In this document: positions 35,690 to 47,026 of the stretch, piece by piece | How the letters are laid out: each line of letters begins with the position of its first letter | How positions within the stretch are numbered: the stretch's first letter is position 1 | Notes under the pieces: model-generated | The model's database searches: none | Told to the model about the DNA's origin: nothing | Seen by the model: the letters and a program-made list of their open reading frames with translations, nothing else | Position numbers and translations under genes: made by a program | Assembly: GCA_037903355.1 (NCBI GenBank) | Contig: JBAJFE010000026.1 | Location: 1,302,001-1,366,000, forward strand | Length of the DNA: 64,000 nt | Reading direction: 5' to 3' | DNA from: Trichuris trichiura | Lineage: Eukaryota > Nematoda > Enoplea > Trichinellida > Trichuridae

Positions 35690-36158
35690 CAGCCATTCTC
35701 AACGGGGGGCCGAGAGGGTGTCAGGGGGCCGAAATCGAAAATTTTTCAGAGGGGGACCCGAAGGCCGTGAAGGGGGCGGAGAGGCCTTATCGAGACAAGG
35801 GTAGTTAGGTAGACCGGGACGGTGAGAATTTGTGCCAATCCTTTATACATATCTGCTTTTCGAATCACATTTTTTCTACACGGAAAATTTGAAATCTAGC
35901 CTCGGAAAATCTAGCCTTTCTGAGGATCTTTTACTTTACGATATGCTTAGTTTCTTCGCATTCATCAATAAATGATTTGACGACTATATATTCGCATTGT
36001 ATCATTGCATTAACTTGATACTAGGAGGTTGCCGTTGAAAGCTGATTGGCTCCTATACAAAAAACGCAAAAATTAATCGACCAATAGGAAAAGGGGGGCC
36101 TGGCACCTGAAGACACCTTCCAAGGGGGGCCTAGCGCAGAAAAGGTTGAGAATGGCTG
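35690..36158. mobile_element. Non-autonomous hAT-type element with 8-bp target duplication
   Basis: The 469-bp element has perfect 14-bp terminal inverted repeats, CAGCCATTCTCAAC and its complement. It is flanked by an exact 8-bp direct repeat CTATAGAC (35682-35689 and 36159-36166). An 8-bp duplication with CA-starting ends is the hallmark of hAT transposons. The interior next to both ends is G-rich (GGGGGCC runs) and has no transposase frame, so it depends on an enzyme encoded elsewhere. Confidence 0.88.
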
Positions 36159-37082
36159 CTATAGACTACCGACCTCGCACTCTTTTCTTTTGTTAGAGTA
36201 GGTTCGATGTTACGCTTAGGTTTAAAATTCCTGTAATCTGCTTCCCATATACTTTTCGTGTAATTTTTATACCCTAAGCCTAAGCTTGACCCCATGGGAA
36301 CGAGAAATGACGCTGCCAACTGTATCGGTACGCAGTTGCAAGCAGGTAATGCGAAGCGTTACGTAAAAGTTACTTGTTTCATTATTTGCGTAAGCTATTG
36401 TCCTCCACTTGACCTGATTTCATCATGGTTTCGTCCTTCGATTTGTAGCGGAGTTTCCTGCACGATTTGTCGACAAATATTTACCTAAGTGATCAATATT
36501 TAACCCTATCTGGGATCCCCTTCTTTTTCATTCCTCCGCCATTACGCATTGTGCCAAAGACGGCTACTGGTAAGTCTCAAAGGTTGCGTTCTATTGGTAG
36601 ATGAAAAGCCCATTTTTCAACACGTTTCGGCGAAGGCATTATCCATTTGGTTCTTTAGGTAAGCACTTGGTAAACCTCAATTTGACAATGCGCACACAAC
36701 GTTAATATCCAGTGGTCCTCTTGTAACAGATTTCTTTAACATTTACGGTTTTCGTGACGATAAACAATTATTTGGTAGCGTTGGCATAATCTCTTTTACA
36801 CTAAAAACCACTTGACCTATGCCACGGCAGCTCGCAGATAAGCTTATCACATCGCAAATAATTTGCATGGAACACTTCTTATCTTTTCGCCAAAGCTGCT
36901 GCAATAGCTGTTCTTATCAGTATTACACGTCCGCTCTTCGTAGGTAGACTGCTTTTGCCTTGCCAAACGTCATAAAGATTTTCGCCTTTCTGCCACCACG
37001 TTTCTCTGCATCTGCGTTATTTACATTTTCCGTCGCCTTCTGTACGTGTTAACGTTTATAGACTTCATCGCCACAGTCAGCC
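36159..37082. other. Intergenic, no supported gene
   Basis: No conserved ORF. A CCTAAGCCTAAGCTT patch near 36275 belongs to the TTAGGC-like dispersed motif. Confidence 0.3.
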
Positions 37083-37170
37083 ATGGAAAAATTCGTATTT
37101 CGACGTCACACCGCAAAAGCGAACGCAAACCAACTGCGACAGAAACTTGAAGAAGGAACGACAACTTCAG
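37083..37170 (+). CDS. Candidate first coding exon of an unidentified gene
   Basis: An ATG in a good context (CAGCCATGG) opens an 88-nt frame encoding MEKFVFRRHTAKANANQLRQ and nine more residues. It ends at a consensus donor CAG/GTAAGAA (37171). The peptide is polar and not recognised. Downstream exons could not be identified; an open stretch at 38047-38331 on the same strand (starting MLFGSIVSSLAFG) is a possible but unproven continuation. Confidence 0.3.
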
Positions 37171-39979
37171 GTAAGAACCGTTTTTAAAACTTATTGTGTT
37201 TCCCTTAGAATATGAGTGACCATTTTTAAAGTTGAACTAGAGAGAACAAGAGATAAATTTGCTTTTAAAAGCCATTGCTAGTGCTTTACCGTAAGAACTT
37301 AGGAGGTAGAAGTATACTTAGATTTAGTATAATAGCGACTGGCGTTGTGTACAACACGTTTGCATAAGAATGATTAATAAGTAATTATTGGTTGAAAAGA
37401 TAGGAAAGAATAGTTTTCCCAATGAAAATTAATCTTCTTACTGCTTTAAAGTTGTCATTCAGTGTACATGACATAATGGAAAGTAAAAAAGACCTAAATT
37501 ATTAATACTCTTAGTCCGCTAACTGTTGTTCAATTACTTCAAAAAGTGCTTGCCATAAGACGCAACAGTTTACTCAGTAACATGTATAAGTCAGCATTTG
37601 TTACTATTATTTGTTACAACAATTTGTTACTAGAACTTCATTTCGACCATGCACTATACAGAGGTACACCGTTTCAGATACTATCTTATGGAAGAGGTGC
37701 ACGTGTTGCACGTTTCTAGATGCTTGTGGCCGTAAAAGCTGTTCACGTTGTAAATGCATAAATTTTCAAATCTATAAGATTTTGTAACGGGAACGTAAAT
37801 TTTCTTTTGATTTTACGGAAGTGACATGTCTACGTTCAGTGTTCGTTAGTTGATAACCCAACTGTCCTGGTGGACAAATGGCTCTCCGTCTTCGCCGGCT
37901 TAGTTAAAGTGGATAGCAATTGCGAGCAACGTTATGGTTAAGTGTCTTAACGAGGACAAAAATATCACTTAAATTGCGCCTTGCGAAATCACGTTGACAT
38001 GTCATAATTTTCAAGGTTGTTTTTCATGGTGTAAACGAAGTCTAATATGCTTTTCGGTAGCATAGTTTCTTCTCTCGCCTTCGGTACTTCGCCGAATCTT
38101 TTTACAACACTTCTCCTTCAAGAGATGAAGCAAAATATGGGTTTCATAGATCTCCCTTGGGTGGAACAGTTCTTCAGTGATGCTTACGCTGCCGTTTCTC
38201 AGGTTAATGCCTTTGTCTTCGTTTCTTCTAGGCCTTTGTCCATTTGCGGTAGATCTGAGTATACAGTGCCTTCCTATGCAAAGTTCGTTAGGGTTTCGCT
38301 GGAAATAGCGTTTTTGCCGCATGTCGGATGAGCGTAGATGCCAATATAGTTTTTCCAGAAGCGTTCGTTGAACCAGATATAAAGATCTCTCAGATTAACC
38401 TTTATTTACACTTTTGAGCCTATCTTTGATGTCCTTACATTGCCGAAAGTACTTTTCATTCTGCTTAAAACTGTTGGGAAGGGTATTTCTCATCTCTCCA
38501 ATACAAGAGGCTGAACGCTCACCCCTAACTTCGTACACTATTGCAGTGCACTAATCAAAGTTTTCCCATCGCATTGTTGCTGCCGTAAGACTAAGGCTTT
38601 TGTGAGCTCTGGAACAATTCATAAAGTTCATTTTCTTAGCTAGGTAACCTTAGATCTCCTCTTCCATCCAGGTGTATTATATGGAGAGAGGCCTACCGTG
38701 GATCTACTAGTGCCATGATCTTTTTTCTAAGCCACTTTTGTTAAATTGTCAGTAACCTTGTTTGCTCTATCAAAAAGTCGTTAACGTTAATGTTACTTGT
38801 CCAGCATGCGATACTATGTATAAATAAGTTCCGTCAGCTTTGGGTAACGAGTACATTATACACATAAAGGAATTCGTTAGGCGTCGATAGACTTTTATCT
38901 CTTGTGCATCTGTCCATTCCACAATTTCCAGTTTATGAAAGAGAACTTCGCTATTCAGTTCGCTATGCACCGTGACTACTATTCTATCAGAAGATTTTGT
39001 AATTTAAACTTTCAAGAAATAAGATTCTTTACAGTTCGCAGCGGTTCCAAAAATCTCTATCACTTATACGTTTAGAATGGTACGATCTACCATACTGTGA
39101 TTGCGCAGATCTTTTCTTCAAGGCTTCATAGACATTCTCTATAGAAAAAGGAAATAGAAACCTGCTGTTCTTTCGGTTTCAATCAACTGTGACTTTCCTT
39201 CAGGAAAGCAAGAAATAGTATTTTTCAGAGGACTAAAGCAATAAAAGAGTATGATAATGGTCAATGAAGAAAAATGCCATAATATTTCACAACATTTAAT
39301 AATACGAGAACAAGAATATGTTCAAAATCGTGGCACTATGAAATCTTTGAGCCGACATGGAAAGATGACCGATTGTTTCTACGTCGCCTCTAAGGTGGTT
39401 TGCGTTCATCCTCCGGGAGTGCTTAACCATATACTGTTGCTTCGCAATGGCTTTAATGAAAACGGTGAAGACGGTTAATAGCTTGTTCTCAATATTAACT
39501 GCCTTATTAAACGTCTGATATTCAACGCGATTCCGTAAAAAGAAATGAAAAGTGTACAAATTTTGATAGGAAAAAAAGCTTCCTGTTTAGCGAGGACGGT
39601 GTAGGCTTCAGCTTGCATGATTCACATGTTCCTTCGGTGAATGCGAGTTCGCTCTTTTGGTTCGTTGGCTTCACATTTTCAGCGAGCGTGCATGTACTCT
39701 GCATGGCAAGTATTCTCTTGCATTTTTATGCATGTTAGCATATCTGTACGGGTGTTCTGCTTGTGCTTTTGCTTACTGAAGCAATTGGAATGCACGCTCT
39801 ACACTTCTTTGTTGCATGAATAGTTGGGAGGTGGTTCTTTGCATGTGCATGCATTTTCGCGGTCGTCAGAGCGGTTACTCGTCGCTCCGACACCTTCGGG
39901 AAGGCGCCGCGCGGCTAAGCAGCCGCTGTTGCACCATCCGTAAGGAATGGAGCGATCAGTCACCGCTCTGACACACTGC
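37171..39979. other. Gene-poor region, no supported gene
   Basis: Only short ORFs. The frame 38047-38331 (+) and its antisense partner are the longest; neither is recognisable. Confidence 0.3.
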
Positions 39980-41075
39980 GCGGGAGTGGGAGCGGTTCGT
40001 CGCCGCTCCTGCTCTTTCAGCGAGGGGAGGGGCGGTTACTTGCCGCTCCTGCTCCTCCAAAAAGAGGAGGGGCGGTTCGTTGCCGCTCCTGCTCTTTCAG
40101 CGAGGGGAGGGGCGGTTACTTGCCGCTCCTGCTCCTCCAAAAAGAGGAGGGGCGGTTCGTCGCCGCTCCTGCTCTTTCAGCGAGGGGAGGGGCGGTTACT
40201 TGCCGCTCCTGCTCCTCCAAAGAGGGGAGGGGCGGTTACTTGCCACTCCTGCTCCTCCAAAAGGAGGAGGGGCGGTTACTTGCCGCCCCTGCTCCTCCAA
40301 AAAGAGGAGGGGCGGTTCGTCGCCGCTCCTGCTCTTTCAGCGAGGGGAGGGGCGGTTACTTGCCGCTCCTGCTCCTCCAAAGAGGGAGGGGCGGTTCGTC
40401 GCCGCTCCTGCTCCTCCAAAAAGAGGAGGGGCGGTTCGTCGCCGCTCCTGCTCTTTCAGCGAGGGGAGGGGCGGTTACTTGCCGCTCCTGCTCCTCCAAA
40501 GAGGGGAGGGGCGGTTACTTGCCGCTCCTGCTCCTCCAAAAAGAGGAGGGGCGGTTCGTCGCCGCTCCTGCTCTTTCAGCGAGGGGAGGGGCGGTTACTT
40601 GCCGCCCCTGCTCCTCCAAAAAGAGGAGGGGCGGTTCGTTGCCGCTCCTGCTCTTTCAGCGAGGGGAGGGGCGGTTACTTGCCGCCCCTGCTCCTCCAAA
40701 AAGAGGAGGGGCGGTTCGTCGCCGCTCCTGCTCTTTCAGCGAGGGGAGGGGCGGCTACTTGCCGCTCCTGCTCCTCCAAAGAGGGGAGGGGCGGTTACTT
40801 GCCGCTCCTGCTCCTCCAAAGAAGGGAGGGGCGGTTACTCGCCCCTCCCGCTCTTCCAAAGAGGGGAGGGGCGGTTTCTCGCCGCCCCTGCTCCTCCAAA
40901 GAGGGGAGGGCCGGTTTCTCGCCGCTCCTGCCTCTCGAACGAGGGGACGGGGGGTTACTCGCCGCTCCTGCCCGTCGAACGAGGGGAGGGGCGGTTACTC
41001 ACCGCTCCTGCCCGTCGAACGAGGAGAGGGGCGGTTACTCGCCGCTCCTGCCCCTCCAACGCTTATCGAACGATT
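39980..41075. repeat. 40-bp G/C-rich minisatellite, about 27 units
   Basis: Units of 40 bp (occasionally 39) follow one another for 1.1 kb. Two main types alternate, one containing CTCTTTCAGCGAGGGGAGGG and one containing CTCCTCCAAAAAGAGGAGGG. The latter is itself a small palindrome around the A run. Every unit has GGGGAGGGGCGG or a close variant, so G-quadruplex formation is possible. Units degrade toward the right end, where CCCGTCGAACGAGG variants appear. Because 40 is not a multiple of three and the units lack stops, all three + frames stay open for about 380-440 codons. They encode the same Arg/Gly/Ser/Pro-rich repeats, so this is not evidence of a gene. Confidence 0.93.
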
Positions 41076-43160
41076 GGAGCGGCGGTTACGGGCGGAGCAG
41101 GGGCGCTTAGTGCACTTTTGCAGCAGTCTTATCAGGGCAGGCAAGTTGCTGCCCCTCCCCCAGCAGCCATATCAGTGGAGGGTTCATTGCAGCCCCTCTA
41201 TCATTTTGAGAAGGGAGAGATACATGTTCTCCCTCCTCGTGTTGCACGAAGCGGAGGGAGACATGTAAATTCCTCCCTCCTTTCGTTCGGGGGAGGGGAG
41301 AACACTGTCCACTCTGACGGTTTATGGACGGCAGAGATAGTTTTTCGCCAATGCAGGATTTCGCTCGCCTGCTCGCATGCAGCGGTTGACGATTTCGTTT
41401 AGTTGTGCGTTGCGGACCGCTTTTTGTTCTTACATTTTCAATTTTTGCTCTAGGCAACGCTAATTACAGTTTCTGCTTGCACTTTTATGTCAGCCTGGAA
41501 TGGAATCGCATTCTTTTCCATAGCTGAAGAAAATTTGTTTTGCTACATCTATGGTGTTATCTTGTTGTTAATTGTTTACGCTTACTGGATGCTGGATGTA
41601 TGCTAACGGTTCTTCTTATGTTGTTCTCCCTACTTTTTAAGGACTTGAAGATTAGGAAAATAATTACGTTTACTGTCTGTGGCTTATACGGACTTCTGTT
41701 GTCCGATCTTCAGTGCACATGGAGGTGAGCGTTAAATTATGCTCAAAGATTTTCTAATCAGTGTTCGCTGATAAGCTGCTAGTAGAGTTGAGAGTTTTTA
41801 AATTGGTTTTTCTATTGCTAAGTTTAAGCGCATTGTTTTGTACATCCCATCTTTTTGTAGCTTGCTGAATCTATACTTTGCAACGTGGACTATTTTTCCT
41901 GAAGTCTTAAAGTTCCTTTTCTTAGTTTATCTTTAACAAATCTGCTGATACGGATGAATTCCTTCACTTCGCTTCACCGCTATCATTACTATTCGATGTT
42001 AGCACTAATTATAAAAGGAATGGCAGAAAAAACAATCAGTATTTGTTGTGGTGCGTATCTCAGATTAAAACTGCATTACGGCGGAGCAATTGTTTAAAAG
42101 AATAACGATGCACTAGGCTGGTAAGAAGAGAGGGTAAGGGCATGGTACAAGATTCTGCGCCTACGCCTTCAGGCTTTTTACTCGTTAATCTTTAGGATGA
42201 CCGCCTTGGAGAAAAGGGCTTTCGAGAATTTATTCAGAAGGTGGAGATAAGATGTATTATCAGGAAGGACAGAATGGCCAGTCGACGTACCGATAAGCCT
42301 AGGCTGTGTTGGAAGTCAAAGGAGAATACTCTGATTCCTACAGTGGAACAACTGGTAACTCACTACTTGAGAGATATAAAGAGAATCTGTCAAAACAGAG
42401 AGGAGGGATGACAATCTCAGCTGTACAGAACCATCAAGGGAGACTACAACTGCTTATTCTTGATGGAGGAAGAGAGCAAGTGCTGTAGTCCTCATCGGCC
42501 ATCGAAAGTGTACAATAACGGTTAGAAACCCTTCATGGTCAATTACTATATTGAGAATCACATTTTGCACTGGCGAAGCTGAATTAAGTTTTCTTCGCTA
42601 CACGGTACCACAGTTAAGCGCTAAAGCCTACGAAATATAGTATGGATGAGTGAACTCAATGGGTTGTTATCGTCGTATCATGTGCATTAAACCGTAGTAA
42701 AGAAAAAGAGACCATTTCACTTGTGAATATGCTTAAGTAGCTAAGCTAAGAAAAAACAATCCACGTTGCAAACTATGAATTCAACTGCTTCTGAAGATGG
42801 AAATGACGGTATGAAAATCATCTTGAACACTTTAAGCTTCCGTGAAAGTTTATCGAGCAACAGCTACTCTGACGTCCGTAGTTGTCATGCTTTAACGTTC
42901 GTTTTCATCTCCGCTGAAGATGGAAAAAGAGGAGCGCCGTAGAACTCAGATAATAAAACTTCATTTTTAACGTGCTCAGAGAGAAGAGAGATAACTTTAT
43001 CTGTGGTAGTGTTATTACCTTTACTAGGAATCTTCGTTCTTGTCGCTGTGTTTATCTTTTCATTTTATGGCATTACCAAAGATTTCAATTGTGAATCTAT
43101 TTGCTTTCAGACATCTTGAGTCTACATGAATTAAAACGCACTCTACTAATGAATGGATGA
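41076..43160. other. Gene-poor region right of the minisatellite
   Basis: A C-rich flank (41100-41300) carries diverged echoes of the minisatellite. The rest is A/T-rich. The right half may include the unrecognisable 5' part of the Penelope-like remnant. Confidence 0.3.
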
Positions 43161-43164
43161 GCCG

Positions 43165-44720
43165 AGACGTAATACTTAGTTACAATGTTAAAGATTTCTC
43201 TACTAACGTCCCCGTAAGTTGCATACTTAAAATCGTGCTTGACCTGTTAAGCTTTGTAACGGCAATCCTTTGTCAGGTGAAAGTAACACCTTTCCACTGA
43301 AGAACACTGGTAGCCTTTTGCGTGCGACAGGGCAACTATTTCAGATTTGAAGACCGTTTTTTCCTTCAAAAAGACGAGAGTGAGTCCACCCATGCCACCT
43401 CTCCCCGCCAATTTTCGTTGAAGTGCTCATGGAACACCTGGAACAAACAGCATTTGCTCCCGCGGACAGTGACATGAATCCTTCCTTTTTCAAGAAACAT
43501 GTAGATGACGTTTTCGCCTGAGTTAGCACCGGGATAGAGAATTCTTTACTAAGCCATTTAAATAATCTTCTAGCTGGAAAAATTAAATTAATAATGGTGG
43601 AACAGTTCAACGGCAGGCTAACATTCTTGTCCTTCTTGATCATTAAAGAAGGATGCAACCTTAAAACTGCTGTGTTAAGAAAACCCATTCATTCGGACAG
43701 GTATGTACAATTTTTCTCCTAACATCCCATTTCTACAAAAGAAGTATTGTCGCCGGTATGGTTTATTGAGCCCTCGCTAGCTGTAACTCAACCCTTTGAG
43801 AGTCTAACTTGAAACTCATTTCATCTGCGCTAATTGACGATGGAGACCCTGAAGGTTTCCTTAAGTCTATTATACTTCGCAAATTGATCAGTTTACCGTT
43901 ACCTATTCCTGGAGGTACCACACAACCTCACTTTCCGCCTTGTTTATTCCCTATTATAACGAAGTGAACAGGTTAGACGCATAGCTCAATCGCTTAGCTT
44001 CACAGTAAGCTTTGAAAGTTCCCGTAACCTTCGTTCGAATTTAAGAAGTGACAATATCTCGGCTCCTTTTAACAGGAGAGCAGTGGTAACCTGTCATATC
44101 AAATCTGCTTGCAACGTCTCTTAGACATGCGAAACGAGACGCGTTTTGTTTAAAAGGTCCCAAATCATGTTAAAGTGTTCAACCAGTACATGCATGTTGA
44201 GGACAGACCCAAGAAGTCAGAGAAAATACATTCAGGACAACTGCAAAACCTATTCCCTGAGAAGATCATGGAAGTTACGAAGAACGCTTCCATGGCTGTT
44301 CTGTTCAGTGTTCACTGGACCTATTGCCGATGTTCATAACGTGGGAAAACAACATCCATCTATGTGACATAAAATAGACCTTCTTCATTCCCATTAACGC
44401 AAATACCAATCGCGGCCAGGGGTACAGACGTTAATGATATATGGAGCATACTCGTCAGTAAATACCGCTGCTGCACTACACTGAGATAGTCAGACCTATT
44501 GTTCCCTTGAGAGGCCTATATAAATGTTTAACTGAGTGAATCCCTTCTCCATGTGTTACGCTGACGACGAGAGTAGAGCGTTCCAGAAGTTAACTGCGTG
44601 TACTCTCTGTGTATTTCTTAACAACTTGCTCATCCATTCGTTTGTAGGGTGCGTGTGCTGGTTTTTATAGATATAGTTACAAAGAACGGAAAGCGGCTAT
44701 GAAAAGATCAATAATGAAAA
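43165..44720 (+). pseudogene. Decayed Penelope-like retroelement (RT remnant and tail)
   Basis: The + strand shows fragments of a Penelope-like reverse transcriptase in shifted frames with stop codons. YNVKDFSTNVPV starts near 43180 and YFRFEDRFFLQKD near 43337. A degraded VSPPMPPLPANF follows, replacing the usual MGSPL..LAN block, then a frame change to MEHLEQT. HVDDVF (43501-43515) is in place of the catalytic YVDD and is followed by a stop. TFLSFLIIKEGCNLKTAVLRK and DRYVQFFS then match the C-terminal RT/thumb blocks of the family. Near 44561 lies a degenerate hammerhead-like core, then CTCATCCATTCG and a frame with PVTNHS. That is the same order as in the palindromic elements at 54 and 59 kb. 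A GIY-YIG endonuclease domain could not be recognised with confidence. Confidence 0.75.
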
Positions 44721-46390
44721 CTCATATACCCGTTACCAATCATTCTGCCTGTAATATATTGATTGAGTCGTGTCGTATAGGAAAGAATCTACCGTGCAGA
44801 AGAAGCTTACCGATCTACCGTTGTGCACGTGTTAAGTTCAGACAAATAAAGCGACGAGTGACTACGAAAGCAACGAATATTTTAGCTTTATTCCATGCAG
44901 AGCAGGGATTTTTGATTGTATCGCTGCACAACAAAACGCTTTCGATGTTTTTAGATTTTCAGTCTGGATAATTGAACAGCAATTTTGGTGCCTGCATTAA
45001 GCTTGCCAAAACGTGGCTGCGGGAATGGACTACCTAATTTTGTAGTTACAATGCTATACGTTTTGTTCAAAAAGCAGGTCATTAATAAAATTTGACGGAA
45101 AGCACTTTGATTTGTTATAAAAATCTGTATTTACGGAGCTATTGTAATTTATAGCCAAAGGATAAAGCTGTAAAGGTATCACGGTCAGGACGTTGTGGTT
45201 TTACATGCATGAGCAGAAAAGGTATCTACTCTAGGAAGTACCAGCGCTATTGTGAGTGTTTTAGAAAAAATTCTGCTTTCCTTGAAGTTATACGTTTACT
45301 ACGTTCTTTGGAGGTTACATCACAACAAATAGTGGACGTTCAACCGTTCCGGAGAATTTGGTCATCTAATCAACAAGAAGGTTACCGAAGATGAATCTTC
45401 TGAAACTGTACCCTACTCAAGTCAAATTATAGATAGAATTTATGGAGTCAACCTATCCTAGATTGCACTGGATGTCATCAAAAAGTATAAACTATCATTG
45501 GAGCAGTCAGAGTTTAAAGGTTGCCAATGGGCTCTCATGCAGTTGAAAACGGGATCGCTGGAAAAAGTTTCTGTCCTGCTTTAATTTTGGTGATTTGCAC
45601 TCAGCTCCTCGTTTTGAGACTACATGAAGAATTGGAGGCAGATTGCGGGGATGACATTATGGAAGTTGCAGAAGGACAAATGAAGGAAGAAAATTGTAGT
45701 TTCAAGTTGCAGAACTATATCTTCATTCACCTATGTTAAGTGTGTTAATGAAATAATACTGGCTTCCTGTACGGTTTTCTTCTATCAGATTGGAGTTGCG
45801 CTGCTCAGTTGCCATTCAGATTCTGAGTAAAAATTCGTTGAGAGCAACAGAGATTTGTACATATCTTAATGGCTAAAAATATGCTTCCTACTTAGAATGT
45901 TAGCGACAAGGAAGTAAGCGCTTTATGAAACTACGTATGGAAGTAACCGTATGATAAATGCCGGCAGAAATTGTTTATGAGTGTTGTTTGAATAAACGAA
46001 AGAAATCATTGTTTAATTCCATGGATAGGCGAAAGGTGTGACTCTAATTTCTAATGGCTAATAGAGCAGAATCAACTTTGATGTTATGCAAAGGAAGGGA
46101 GTGAATATGTTCGCTGTCCTTCATGGCGTATAGCTTCGCAAGAAATTATTTATCGCAACGTATGACTACATAAGAAAGTACATTACCAAAGTATTTCAAA
46201 CAGACTTAAACGCGGGGTTAAACCTAAACTGACACCTTACGAAAACCTATGTAAACTACTATATATGCATAAACAGATATAAAAAAATTAAAATCTTTTT
46301 ATATGCTGTATGTGGTACCATTTACATCATGGGGGAGTGCAAATTCAACTTGAATGAGTTAATCAAAACCAATAAAACGATTAACATTTG
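44721..46390. other. Intergenic, no supported gene
   Basis: A/T-rich, with no recognisable ORF. The last 20 bases before the next element (from 46370) contain CAATAAAACGATTAAC, which recurs about 47 bp beyond its other end (near 47073). Confidence 0.3.
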
Positions 46391-46433
46391 TGTACGGTAA
46401 AGCTACCCGTTCAAAAAACCGTTTTATTGCGAA

Positions 46434-46464
46434 GCTTTCAGGGATCACCTGTCCCCGTCTTCAG
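46434..46464 (-). ncRNA. Hammerhead-like core (left arm, one stem mismatch)
   Basis: Read on the minus strand: CTGAAGA, stem II arm GGGG, loop, partner arm with one T replacing C, then GAAAGC. It matches the invariant hammerhead core CUGANGA and GAAA. Stems I and III are short or unclear, as in minimal Penelope ribozymes, so activity is uncertain. Confidence 0.35.
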
Positions 46465-46952
46465 CGCAGGTAACTGACAGAGTGATTGCTGGCCCGCCCT
46501 TTGTGTGGGACTGGTGCTTTAAACCGCGGGAGACTTGGGTCGTTTTAAAGGGGAGTCCGACATTAAACAGGGACGGTGGCATCGCTATCAGTGACACCTG
46601 CACCAACATCATCAGGGCCACCAACTGCTGCCGCCTACAAGAATCGCCTGTACAGGGACGATAACGGTGCACCTCGGTGACTTGGAAGTATCCCCAGCCC
46701 GGTTAATTCCCTTGCCCCCCCCCCGCTTCATTCTTTTTTCTTTCCTTTTATTCTTTTTTCCCATCCTTTTTTTCCACTCTTTCTTTCTTTTCTCCCTTTG
46801 TTGCTCCCCTTTCGCCGTCCCCGTTTTCCGCCCCCCCCCCTTTTTTAAAATAATGTCGGACCCCCCCTTTAAAACGACCCAAGTCTCCCGCGGTTTAAAA
46901 CACCAGTCCCACATAAGGGGCGGGCCAGCAATCACTCTGTCAGTTACCTGCG

Positions 46953-46983
46953 CTGAAGACGGGGACAGGTGACCCCCGAAAGC
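46953..46983 (+). ncRNA. Hammerhead-like core (right arm, intact stem II)
   Basis: CTGAAGA at 46953-46959 is followed by GGGG, a loop, CCCC, and GAAAGC ending at 46983. Both invariant core strands and stem II are intact. It is the mirror copy of the motif in the left arm. Confidence 0.4.
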
Positions 46984-47026
46984 TTCGCAATAAAACGGTT
47001 TTTTGAACGGGTAGCTTTTCCGTACA

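Larger units (their letters stand above)
46391..47026. mobile_element. Foldback element with 175-bp inverted arms
   Basis: The arms 46391-46565 and 46852-47026 are near-perfect inverted copies starting TGTACGG at both outer ends. The arms include GCTACCCGTTCAAAAAACCG and a hammerhead-like core. The core is on the minus strand in the left arm (46434-46464) and on the plus strand in the right arm (46953-46983): CTGAAGA, a GGGG/CCCC stem, then GAAAGC. The interior ends in a homopyrimidine-dominated tract (about 46715-46850) with two C runs. No coding capacity. The fold and core motif relate it to the Penelope-derived palindromes elsewhere in the window. Confidence 0.8.

Noticed and set aside
39947..41402. 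Three long + strand ORFs of 380-440 codons in overlapping frames
   Set aside because: They are a by-product of the 40-bp stop-free minisatellite; all three frames give the same Arg/Gly/Ser/Pro repeat with no domain.
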